25,041 nt of DNA, taken from the NCBI GenBank assembly GCA_002437815.1, contig DJRP01000033.1, positions 1 through 25,041 of the forward strand, given 5' to 3'. The DNA is from Collinsella sp. UBA6357 (GTDB lineage: Bacteria > Actinomycetota > Coriobacteriia > Coriobacteriales > Coriobacteriaceae). The notes under the pieces were generated by a model. It did no database searches, was not told the origin of the DNA, and was given only the letters and a program-made list of their open reading frames with translations. Below, in pieces: positions 14,405 to 20,790 of the stretch; position 1 is the first letter of the stretch, and each line of letters begins with the position of its first letter. The translations under genes were made by a program, and so were the position numbers.

Positions 14405-14415
14405 TCTCAATGCCT

Positions 14416-14492
14416 TGGTCGGGTTGACTGGATTTGAACCAGCGACCCCTGCGTCCCGAACGCAGTGCTCTACCAAACTGAGCCACAACCCG
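14416..14492 (-). tRNA. tRNA-Pro (CGG)
   Basis: A 77-nt cloverleaf with encoded CCA. Acceptor CGGGTTG/CAACCCG is perfect and anticodon stem CTGCG/CGCAG encloses TTCGGGA, giving CGG for Pro CCG. It has its own terminator and an extended -10 promoter (TGTTACTAT) directly upstream. Confidence 0.96.
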
Positions 14493-14503
14493 TTAGCTCG
14501 ACC

Positions 14504-14512
14504 ATAGTAACA
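14504..14512 (-). promoter_or_regulatory. Extended -10 promoter of tRNA-Pro
   Basis: The minus strand reads TGTTACTAT (14512-14504), an extended -10 box with TACTAT at 14509-14504. It would start transcription about 5 nt before the tRNA 5' end. The -35 is weak. Confidence 0.55.
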
Positions 14513-14554
14513 AAGATTTGAAACGCATGCCAGAGGAATTTTTAATTTCTTTGG

Positions 14555-15442
14555 CTAGACGATGCGACAGGTATGACCGATCAGCTCGGTCGCGCAGGAC
14601 CACCATCCACGGCGATCTTGTGCCTCTTGCGCAAGCCGTGCAGCCTGCGTCGCCGTCTCGCAGATAGCAAACGAGCATGCGCCCGAGCCGCACACGTCGG
14701 CCGCGCGCACGCCGGACTGTGCGCGAAACCAAGCAAGCACCTCGGCGATCCGCGGTTCGATCTGCACGGCAACAGGTGCAAGATTGTTGTCGATCAAGCT
14801 AACGGACGCGTCCGCATCACCCGCGCGAAGAGCAGCGCGCAACCGCGTTGCATCGCTGAAAGGCCTCGGAGCCTCGTCGAAACGACGGTATGCCTCGATG
14901 GTCGAGACTCGGGCATCGCGCGACTTGACGAGCACGACGGGTAGCGCGGGAAGCATGGGGTATTCCTCGACCAGCACGTCTCCCCCACCCTCGTAAAACG
15001 AGGGGCTCGCATGAAGGAAAAACGGCACGTCGGCACCGATGCCGCGCGCGATGGCATCAAGCGCGGGATCGGTGCGGTCAATGTGCCAAAGCCCAGCCAA
15101 CGCCACGATGACGGCAGCCGCATCGGTCGATGGACCGCCCAGGCCGGCACACATCGGAATGCGCTTTTCGACGGTGATCCGCACGTTAGGCTTTTGTCCA
15201 TAATGATCCGCCATGGCCACCGCCGCGCGATAGGCGGTATTTTTTTGCATGGGAACATCGGAAGAAGGAACGGTCGCGACCGAAAGCTCATAAGACGGCT
15301 CGATCGTGACCGTATCGACCAACCCCACGGCCGCCATAAGCGAATCGACCTTGTGGTAACCGCGAGCATCGCGCTCGGTTGAAACCCCTAGATACAGGTT
15401 GATCTTGGCAGGCGCGATAACGGTTAACGGCCGATCAGCCAC
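14555..15442 (-). CDS. ispE: 4-diphosphocytidyl-2-C-methyl-D-erythritol kinase
   Basis: The fourth MEP-pathway step: ATP-dependent phosphorylation of CDP-ME. The 295-residue GHMP kinase has motif 1 APAKINLYLGV (10-20) with the catalytic Lys13, a glycine-rich ATP loop PMCAGLGGPSTDAAA (96-110), and GADVPFFLHA (136-145) with the catalytic Asp138. GSGACSFAI near the C-terminus is motif 3. The ATP loop departs from the usual PMGAGLGGGSSDAA at three positions but keeps the fold-defining glycines. The start ATG abuts the veg stop with no gap. The veg-ispE neighbourhood is shared with Bacillus. The tRNA-Pro gene follows downstream. Confidence 0.95.
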   Translation of the reverse strand: MADRPLTVIAPAKINLYLGVSTERDARGYHKVDSLMAAVGLVDTVTIEPSYELSVATVPSSDVPMQKNTAYRAAVAMADHYGQKPNVRITVEKRIPMCAGLGGPSTDAAAVIVALAGLWHIDRTDPALDAIARGIGADVPFFLHASPSFYEGGGDVLVEEYPMLPALPVVLVKSRDARVSTIEAYRRFDEAPRPFSDATRLRAALRAGDADASVSLIDNNLAPVAVQIEPRIAEVLAWFRAQSGVRAADVCGSGACSFAICETATQAARLAQEAQDRRGWWSCATELIGHTCRIV

Positions 15443-15739
15443 TTAGTGCTCCTCGAGCTGATTGCCGAGGGGCGTGAAGATGTGCTCGCCGCTCTCGGGG
15501 TCGAACAGCTCGACCTGTCCGGTAAGTACATCGATATACTGATAGGACTGACGCGACTTGCGACCGCGACGCTCCTCGACCTCGACGATAAACACGGCCG
15601 GATGAACGCTCTTGATGGTGCCCATGCGCTCGACGACACGCGTGCGGCCCATGTTGGCCTTGACCTTGATACGATCGCCCACCATCTCGGTCAGCTTCTC
15701 GTGGATGTCGTCGACGTGATTGACTTCCATCTCTTCCAT
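15443..15739 (-). CDS. veg: Veg family protein (DUF1021)
   Basis: A small 98-residue protein of the Veg family, linked in Bacillus subtilis to biofilm gene regulation; its biochemical role is not settled. Visible family features are IHEKLTEMVGDRIKVKANMG followed by RTRVVERMGTI, a beta-barrel-like core, and SYQYIDVLTGQVELFD. The start at 15739 has GGAGG 8 nt upstream; an internal ATG three codons later is less well placed. The stop codon touches the ispE start. The veg-ispE pair is conserved with Firmicutes. An extended -10 promoter lies at 15807-15815 and a short hairpin with a U-run (15765-15788) lies between it and the gene. Confidence 0.85.
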   Translation of the reverse strand: MEEMEVNHVDDIHEKLTEMVGDRIKVKANMGRTRVVERMGTIKSVHPAVFIVEVEERRGRKSRQSYQYIDVLTGQVELFDPESGEHIFTPLGNQLEEH

Positions 15740-15764
15740 TAAACGGGCCTCCAGAGGGTGCGGA

Positions 15765-15788
15765 TATAAAAGGGCATAGTGCCCCTAA
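15765..15788 (-). terminator. Short hairpin with U-run in the veg leader
   Basis: The minus strand reads GGGCA-CTA-TGCCC followed by UUUUAU. The 5-6 bp stem is weak for a terminator. It lies downstream of the predicted veg promoter, so it could attenuate veg-ispE as well as end dtd transcripts. Confidence 0.45.
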
Positions 15789-15806
15789 GATAGACAAAAC
15801 TCCACC

Positions 15807-15815
15807 ACTATAGCA
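15807..15815 (-). promoter_or_regulatory. Extended -10 promoter of veg-ispE
   Basis: The minus strand reads TGCTATAGT (15815-15807), a good extended -10 match. A start near 15800 would give a leader of about 60 nt. No clear -35 at the standard distance. Confidence 0.6.
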
Positions 15816-15875
15816 CCTTCAAAAGCCACAATTACATAAGGGGCAGCGCTCTCACATTTTCGGCAAACCTAGCAG

Positions 15876-16322
15876 CTATAGGTTATCGGTGTCCAAAACG
15901 ATGGTGAAGGGACCGTCGTTGACCAGATCGACCTTCATATCGGCACCAAAGACGCCATGCGCCACGTGCTCCACATCCCGTTCGACCAGCATGATGAAAT
16001 ACTCGTAGAGCGCCTTTGCGGCATCGGGGGCGCCGGCATCGGTAAACGACGGGCGGCGCCCATGGCGGCAATCGGCATAGAGCGTAAACTGCGATACCAC
16101 GAGCACCTCACCCGCCACGTCGGCTAGGGAAAGGTTGGTCTTACCGTTCGCATCCTCGTTGATGCGCAAGCCACGGAGCTTACTCCAGAGCTTCTCGGCC
16201 TCGGAACGCGTGTCCCCGTGGCCCACGCCGAGCAACACGAGATAGCCTCGACCTATGCGTCCGACACACGCGCCCTCGACCGTCACACCGGCCTCAAGAA
16301 CCCGCTGGACCACCGCACGCAT
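15876..16322 (-). CDS. dtd: D-aminoacyl-tRNA deacylase
   Basis: This proofreading enzyme hydrolyses D-amino acids, and glycine mischarged on tRNA-Ala, from tRNAs. The 148-residue length is standard. The two diagnostic motifs are visible: SQFTLYAD (77-84), and NDGPFT (135-140), which holds the Gly-cisPro pair that enforces chirality. MRAVVQRV is the usual N-terminus. It starts 3 nt after the rdgB stop, so the two form a quality-control pair and are presumably co-transcribed with murI. Confidence 0.96.
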   Translation of the reverse strand: MRAVVQRVLEAGVTVEGACVGRIGRGYLVLLGVGHGDTRSEAEKLWSKLRGLRINEDANGKTNLSLADVAGEVLVVSQFTLYADCRHGRRPSFTDAGAPDAAKALYEYFIMLVERDVEHVAHGVFGADMKVDLVNDGPFTIVLDTDNL

Positions 16323-16325
16323 GCG

Positions 16326-16967
16326 TTATTCCTCGCCCGTGAGTTTGGCGGACAGATGCTCGAGCGCGTGGAAACGATGGCTGATGGCATTTTTCTCTTC
16401 CGCCGTGAGCTCGGCCATGGTCTTGCCGGGTGTATCGGTCGGCAGGAACAACGGATCGTAACCAAAACCGTGCTCGCCACGCCCCTCACGCGCGATCGTG
16501 CCCTCGCAGGCCCCCTCGCCGTATGTCACCAGGCCATCGGTATCGATAAGCACAACAACGCTTTTGAAGCGCGCAGTGCGCTGTTCATCGGCCACGCCGT
16601 CGAGCTCGCGCAGCAGCTTGGCGTTGTTGGCGGCATCGTCGCCGTGCACGCCGGCATAGCGGGCGCTGTAGACGCCGGGCGCGCCGTCGAGCGCGTCAAC
16701 TACAAGACCCGAGTCATCGGCGATAGCCATAAGGCCCGTCTGCTCGACCGCAGCCTCGGCCTTGATGATGGCGTTCTCGAGAAACGTCGCGCCGTTCTCG
16801 TCAGGGTCGTCGAAGTCGCCGAGCTGGCCCAACGCCACAAAACGCACGTCGGGCATGACCTTGCCAAGAATCGCCTCGATCTCGGTGAGCTTGTGGGCAT
16901 TGCCCGTGGCGACAACGATCGTCGCCGCCGGGTCGAGCGTTTCGATATCGATCTTCTCAAGTGTCAT
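16326..16967 (-). CDS. rdgB: XTP/dITP diphosphatase (RdgB/HAM1)
   Basis: It removes non-canonical purine nucleotides such as dITP and XTP from the pool by pyrophosphohydrolysis. From ATG 16967 it has 213 residues. Motifs are VATGNAHKLTEIEAIL (substrate loop), FLENAIIKAEA, DDSGLVVDAL with the metal-binding Asp pair, GEHGFGYDPLF, and the terminal SHRFHAL. The frame is open for 64 codons further upstream, but AAGGAG lies 6 nt before ATG 16967 and homology begins there. The N-terminus is about ten residues longer than in E. coli RdgB. It is 52 nt downstream of murI, and a 9-bp hairpin (16988-17016) lies in that gap. The murI-rdgB pairing is common in bacteria. Confidence 0.95.
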   Translation of the reverse strand: MTLEKIDIETLDPAATIVVATGNAHKLTEIEAILGKVMPDVRFVALGQLGDFDDPDENGATFLENAIIKAEAAVEQTGLMAIADDSGLVVDALDGAPGVYSARYAGVHGDDAANNAKLLRELDGVADEQRTARFKSVVVLIDTDGLVTYGEGACEGTIAREGRGEHGFGYDPLFLPTDTPGKTMAELTAEEKNAISHRFHALEHLSAKLTGEE

Positions 16968-16987
16968 GGCTATCTCCTTCTTAGAAT

Positions 16988-17016
16988 TAAGGCAAAGAGA
17001 CGGTGCTTTTGCCTTA
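16988..17016. repeat. 9-bp inverted repeat between murI and rdgB
   Basis: TAAGGCAAA (16988-16996) and TTTGCCTTA (17008-17016) form a perfect stem with an 11-nt loop. No real U-run follows, so it may be a weak terminator or an RNA processing/stability element inside the operon. Confidence 0.5.
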
Positions 17017-17019
17017 TGG

Positions 17020-17916
17020 CTAGGCGAGCTCGTCGAGGTCGACGTGCTCGATGCTCTTGAGCGGCTGGCCGAAGATGAAGCTGCCGGCCGCCGCGAACGA
17101 GGCGATGTTATCCGAGGTGGTGGCAAAGCGATGCTGGGACTCTGCCGCATCAGACGCAAGCTGTTCGCGACGCGTCAGGATATCGGTGAGTTCCCGACAG
17201 GTCTCCTCGGCCGAGCTCACCACGCGCACGCTCGGCCCGAGTGCGTGGCGGATGGGTCCCACGAGCAGCGGAAAATGTGTGCAGCCGAGCACGACGGTAT
17301 CCACGCCGTGACCACGCAGAGGCGCCACCGTGGCATCGACCAGGCCGCGCACGGCCGGCGTATCGAAGATGTCCTCGTTTTCGAGCCATTGCTCCTGCAG
17401 ATGGGCACCGGTGGCAAGCTCCTGCTCGACAACCTCGACAAAGCTCGAGGCGGGACAGCCGTACACGTCGACGCCGGCGTCCAGATCCTGGATGGCGCGG
17501 GTATAGGCGCCGCTGCGGATGGTAAGGTTGGTGGCGAGCACGCCGACGCGGCGCGTGCGCGTGCTGTTGATGGCCGCGCGGGCGCCGGGAGCGATAACGC
17601 CGATCACGGGCACGTCGAGCACCTGCTGGGCCAGGCGCAGCGCCGCCGCCGTCGCCGTGTTGCAGGCGATGACGATGATCTTGACATCGTGGCGCGAAAG
17701 CCACCGACCCGCCTGGAGCGAGAAGGCGCGCACCTCGTCCTCGGTGCGCGTGCCGTAGGGACAGCGCTTGGTATCGCCGAAATAGTAGACCGACTCGTGC
17801 GGCAGGCCGCATGCGATGGCGCGCGCCACCGTAAGACCGCCCAAGCCCGAGTCGAACACGCCAATAGGTCGCGAATCTCCTGCCAGATTCTCGATATCAG
17901 ACACTACTTTCACCAA
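17020..17916 (-). CDS. murI: Glutamate racemase
   Basis: It supplies D-glutamate for peptidoglycan by cofactor-independent racemisation. The 298 residues are somewhat longer than the usual 260-280. GVFDSGLGGLTVARAI lies near the N-terminus. The two catalytic cysteines are in ACNTATAAALR (residue about 84) and GCTHFPLLVGP (about 202). YYFGDTKRCPYG is the third signature. The start is uncertain: a TTG at 17916 is followed directly by GTG (17913), and another GTG lies at 17904; AGAAAAG before the TTG is only a weak Shine-Dalgarno site. It heads a murI-rdgB-dtd set and follows the HAD gene by 63 nt. Confidence 0.95.
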   Translation of the reverse strand: MVKVVSDIENLAGDSRPIGVFDSGLGGLTVARAIACGLPHESVYYFGDTKRCPYGTRTEDEVRAFSLQAGRWLSRHDVKIIVIACNTATAAALRLAQQVLDVPVIGVIAPGARAAINSTRTRRVGVLATNLTIRSGAYTRAIQDLDAGVDVYGCPASSFVEVVEQELATGAHLQEQWLENEDIFDTPAVRGLVDATVAPLRGHGVDTVVLGCTHFPLLVGPIRHALGPSVRVVSSAEETCRELTDILTRREQLASDAAESQHRFATTSDNIASFAAAGSFIFGQPLKSIEHVDLDELA

Positions 17917-17979
17917 CTTTTCTCATACATGTGATAGAGCGAAACAGCAAAAACAAGCCCAAGACCGCCGCCGGTATCG

Positions 17980-18891
17980 CTAGGAGCGCGCCGCCGCGAT
18001 GAGCTCGGCCGTGGCAACCCAACCATCGACGATGCAGCCGCGCGTGACATAGGCGTTGTCATGAGACGCCAAAAACTCCGAAGCCCCCGCGCTTGTCAAC
18101 CCGTTTTCGACCAACGCGAACAGACCGACGTGATCTGCCATGTAAAAATCGGACTCCGAATCGCCCAAGGCAAGCGTCTGCTCGCGATCGATCCCCAAGT
18201 GCTCACAGAAGTGCGCGATGGCCACGCCCTTGTTGAGCCCGGCCGGGTTGATGTTGAAGGCACGACCGTCCTCGACGCGATCGAGCTCAAGGGTGGTGGG
18301 CTTGGACAGGTGCGTCAGGTGTCCATTGCAGGCCCAGACCAGGCCGCTTTCGGCCTCATCGAGAATGGCTTGCACCTCGTCGTCAGGCACATCGCCGCGC
18401 ATGCCCACCGTAACCTCACGGTACTTGTAACCAGTGGACATATCGTTGTGGTACTCGATCTTGTGCGGCCAGCGGTCCAAGATCTTCTGGCATACACCCG
18501 TCTGCTCGATCACCTGATGCGGCGTGAGGCCGCACGCCGGGTCGTAGGGCATGTCGCCCGTCAGGTACTCCCAGTCGTTGGCCTTGAGGTCGTACATGAC
18601 CAAGCCGCCCATCTCGCCGATATAGGAGTTGAGGCCGAGCACGCGGGCGTCCTCATGAATCATGGTGCGGTTACGCCCCGACGTGGGCACGATCTTGACG
18701 CCCGCACGCGCGAGCGCAACAACTGCCTCGACCAGTTTGGTCGAAGGATTGCCGTCGTTGTCGCGCAGCACGCAGGAGCCGGGCGCAAGCATGGTGGCGT
18801 CGAGATCGGTGAACACGTACTCGATCTTGGCAAGGCGATCACGCAGTTCACCGGAAAGCTCGGACAAGGCAGGGAAAGTGTTGTGGGGCAT
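17980..18891 (-). CDS. HAD-IIB superfamily phosphatase
   Basis: A 303-residue Cof-type haloacid-dehalogenase hydrolase. Motif I is FTDLDAT (27-33) with the nucleophile and acid/base Asp, motif II is PTSGR (93-97), and motif IV is ALGDSESDFYMA near residue 245, with a conserved Lys (LNKGVAI) before it. A C2-type cap lies between motifs II and III (about 100-215). GGAGGAACC precedes the ATG. The substrate cannot be read from the sequence; sugar phosphates are typical for the family, and mannosyl-3-phosphoglycerate or phosphoglycolate phosphatases are alternatives. It is downstream of murE across 135 nt that contain two small hairpins, and upstream of murI, so a link with cell-wall metabolism is possible but unproven. 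Confidence 0.85.
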   Translation of the reverse strand: MPHNTFPALSELSGELRDRLAKIEYVFTDLDATMLAPGSCVLRDNDGNPSTKLVEAVVALARAGVKIVPTSGRNRTMIHEDARVLGLNSYIGEMGGLVMYDLKANDWEYLTGDMPYDPACGLTPHQVIEQTGVCQKILDRWPHKIEYHNDMSTGYKYREVTVGMRGDVPDDEVQAILDEAESGLVWACNGHLTHLSKPTTLELDRVEDGRAFNINPAGLNKGVAIAHFCEHLGIDREQTLALGDSESDFYMADHVGLFALVENGLTSAGASEFLASHDNAYVTRGCIVDGWVATAELIAAARS

Positions 18892-18931
18892 GGTTCCTCC
18901 AGCAGAGACGCAATCCGACGTTTTTGAACAC

Positions 18932-18978
18932 AGGGCCGCGCTGAGCGCAGCCCTCTTAAGCGAAGCCCGCGAACGGGC
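18932..18978. repeat. Two small hairpins between murE and the HAD gene
   Basis: AGGGC-C-GCGC/GCGC-A-GCCCT (18932-18954) and GCCCG-CGAA-CGGGC (18965-18978) are adjacent stem-loops. No U-run follows on the minus strand, so they are not convincing terminators. They may be processing or stability structures. Confidence 0.45.
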
Positions 18979-19026
18979 CCCTTTGCCGCGTATGAACTTG
19001 AACGAAACACGGAAAAGGGAAGAAAA

Positions 19027-20547
19027 TCAGCGGCGATCGAACGCTTCCAGCGCACGCCTGAGCACCGCACCGTCACGCTCGCAGGGCTCGGGACCATTCT
19101 TGCGAAGCATGCGCTCCTCGTCCCCCTTACCGGTCACGATGACCACGGCAGGACGTTCGGTATCGTCAACAGCGGTGCGGATCGCTTCTGCGCGGTCAAT
19201 GACGATCTTGTAGTTGCTCATGCCCTGAGCCTTGATGTTGCGCGCGATCTCGGTACAGATGGCACGCGGATCCTCGGGACCGGGATCGTCCTCGGTGACC
19301 ACAATGCGGTCAGCGTACCTACCGGCGGCAATTCCCATCGTCTGGCGACGATCGACACCTTTGCCGCCCGTCGCGCCAAAAACGACGGCAAGCTCACGAT
19401 CGGGGTAGTTGCCGCGCAGGTCTCGCAAAAGCGTCTCGAGGCTCATGCCGTTGTGCGCAAAATCAACCACGCCGAGGATCATGCCCGATGCGGTGGGATA
19501 AAGCTCCATACGACCCGGCACAAACACGTCCTCGAAACCGTGAACGATCCCTTCCTCCGAAATTCCAAGCGCCTCGGCGGCCGCGACAGCTGCAAGCGCA
19601 TTGGACACGTTGAAGCGGACAGGCGTTGGAATCACGATATCCCGCTCAAAGCGCGGGGTTCGCACCGTGGCAACCACACCCCGCTCGGAATTGTGCATGG
19701 ACTTCGCAAAGACATCTGCCGCGGGATCATCGAGCGAGAACGTCACCGTCCGTTCGCAGGATGACGCCGCCGCAAGCACGCGCTCGACATGGTCCATGTC
19801 AAGATTGACGACGGCAAAACGGCTCTGCGCGAAAATCTTGAGCTTGCTGGCAAAGTAGTCCTCGAGCGTAGGGTGCTCGATCGGCGAGATGTGGTCCTCA
19901 CCTATATTAGTGAAGACGCCCACCTCGAAGTCGACCTTGCCCGTGCGCCAATATTTGAGCGCCTGGCTCGAGGCTTCCATGACCAACCACGGTGCGCCGG
20001 AGCGAGCGGCGTTAGCGATGCGACCCTGCAGCACGAACGACTCCGGCGTCGTGAGTTTAGATGGACCGCTTTCAACACCGTCATCGAACTCGACGCCCGT
20101 GTTGAAAGCAGGGCGATGACATCCGGTGAGGCGCGCCTCGTTCGCAAGGATCCCGCGCAGATAGTAGCTGCATGTGGTCTTGCCCTTGGTGCCGGTGAAG
20201 GCGCAAACCTTGATCTTTCCCGAGGGATGGCCGAAGAAAGCATCGGCAACGACGGCAAGCGTGAGACGGATGTCGTTCACGAGTACGCAGGGAATGTCGA
20301 CGTTGTAGTCGGTCTCCGAGATATAGGCGACGGCGCCGGCCTCGACAGCAGAAACCAGGTACTCGCGTTTGAATGCGCGGCCTTTGCAGACGAAAAGCGT
20401 CTGGGGCCCGACCTCACGCGAATCATCCGTGGCAAACCCGATGACCGGATCTTCTTGGTCATTGGCAACTGAGGAGACAAGACCCTCGCGCGCAAGCAGA
20501 TCGATATAGAAATCGAGACGATGGCGCTCCGATGGTGCCGTGGGCAT
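19027..20547 (-). CDS. murE: UDP-MurNAc-tripeptide synthetase MurE, non-DAP signature
   Basis: It adds the third residue to UDP-MurNAc-L-Ala-D-Glu in peptidoglycan synthesis. From ATG 20547 it has 506 residues. The ATP P-loop is TGTKGKTT (118-125), substrate loop SKLTTPES is at 163-170, the FTNIGEDH Mur signature at 212-219, and carbamylated-Lys region YFASKLKIF at 231-239. The specificity segment reads DDPGPED (420-426), not DNPR as in meso-diaminopimelate ligases, and VDFAHNG (361-367) replaces VDYAHTP. Both point to L-lysine or L-ornithine as the added residue. GGGGAG is 6 nt before the ATG. The gene lies outside any dcw cluster, in contrast to many bacteria. An extended -10 element at 20620-20628 and a leader hairpin precede it. 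Confidence 0.93.
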   Translation of the reverse strand: MPTAPSERHRLDFYIDLLAREGLVSSVANDQEDPVIGFATDDSREVGPQTLFVCKGRAFKREYLVSAVEAGAVAYISETDYNVDIPCVLVNDIRLTLAVVADAFFGHPSGKIKVCAFTGTKGKTTCSYYLRGILANEARLTGCHRPAFNTGVEFDDGVESGPSKLTTPESFVLQGRIANAARSGAPWLVMEASSQALKYWRTGKVDFEVGVFTNIGEDHISPIEHPTLEDYFASKLKIFAQSRFAVVNLDMDHVERVLAAASSCERTVTFSLDDPAADVFAKSMHNSERGVVATVRTPRFERDIVIPTPVRFNVSNALAAVAAAEALGISEEGIVHGFEDVFVPGRMELYPTASGMILGVVDFAHNGMSLETLLRDLRGNYPDRELAVVFGATGGKGVDRRQTMGIAAGRYADRIVVTEDDPGPEDPRAICTEIARNIKAQGMSNYKIVIDRAEAIRTAVDDTERPAVVIVTGKGDEERMLRKNGPEPCERDGAVLRRALEAFDRR

Positions 20548-20568
20548 AGATCGCTCCCCTTCAAACAT

Positions 20569-20606
20569 AGCCCGACCTTAAGGTAGAGAACAGGCGAAAT
20601 CGGGCT
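20569..20606 (-). promoter_or_regulatory. Leader hairpin of murE
   Basis: AGCCCGA (20569-20575) and TCGGGCT (20600-20606) are perfectly inverted. They lie between the predicted start site and the Shine-Dalgarno of murE. The loop contains the palindrome ACCTTAAGGT. Confidence 0.4.
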
Positions 20607-20619
20607 GTAACGGTTATCA

Positions 20620-20628
20620 GATATAGCA
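20620..20628 (-). promoter_or_regulatory. Extended -10 promoter of murE
   Basis: The minus strand reads TGCTATATC (20628-20620), an extended -10 box that would start transcription near 20613 and give a leader of about 65 nt. The -35 is weak. Confidence 0.5.
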
Positions 20629-20749
20629 TGTTCCATCCTAATATGCCCTCTGACCTTATGTGTCGGGGAGATTTGCGGGATAATTCCGCCAGAAGTGATC
20701 CTTTTCCCCGCAAGAGCGGAGAAACATGCAGCTCGCATATGGTGATACC

Positions 20750-20764
20750 TTCGTTCCGAACGAA
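20750..20764. repeat. Perfect 7-bp palindrome upstream of the ABC transporter gene
   Basis: TTCGTTC-C-GAACGAA, 26 nt before the start codon. It could be an operator or a leader hairpin. The half-site order is opposite to that of an actinobacterial LexA box, so I do not call it one. Confidence 0.45.
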
Positions 20765-20790
20765 TCCGACACAGCGTAAGGTTTGATTTT

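Noticed and set aside
20750..20764. LexA (SOS) box
   Set aside because: The half-sites are GTTC-GAAC, the inverse of the actinobacterial GAAC-N4-GTTC arrangement, with a 1-nt spacer.
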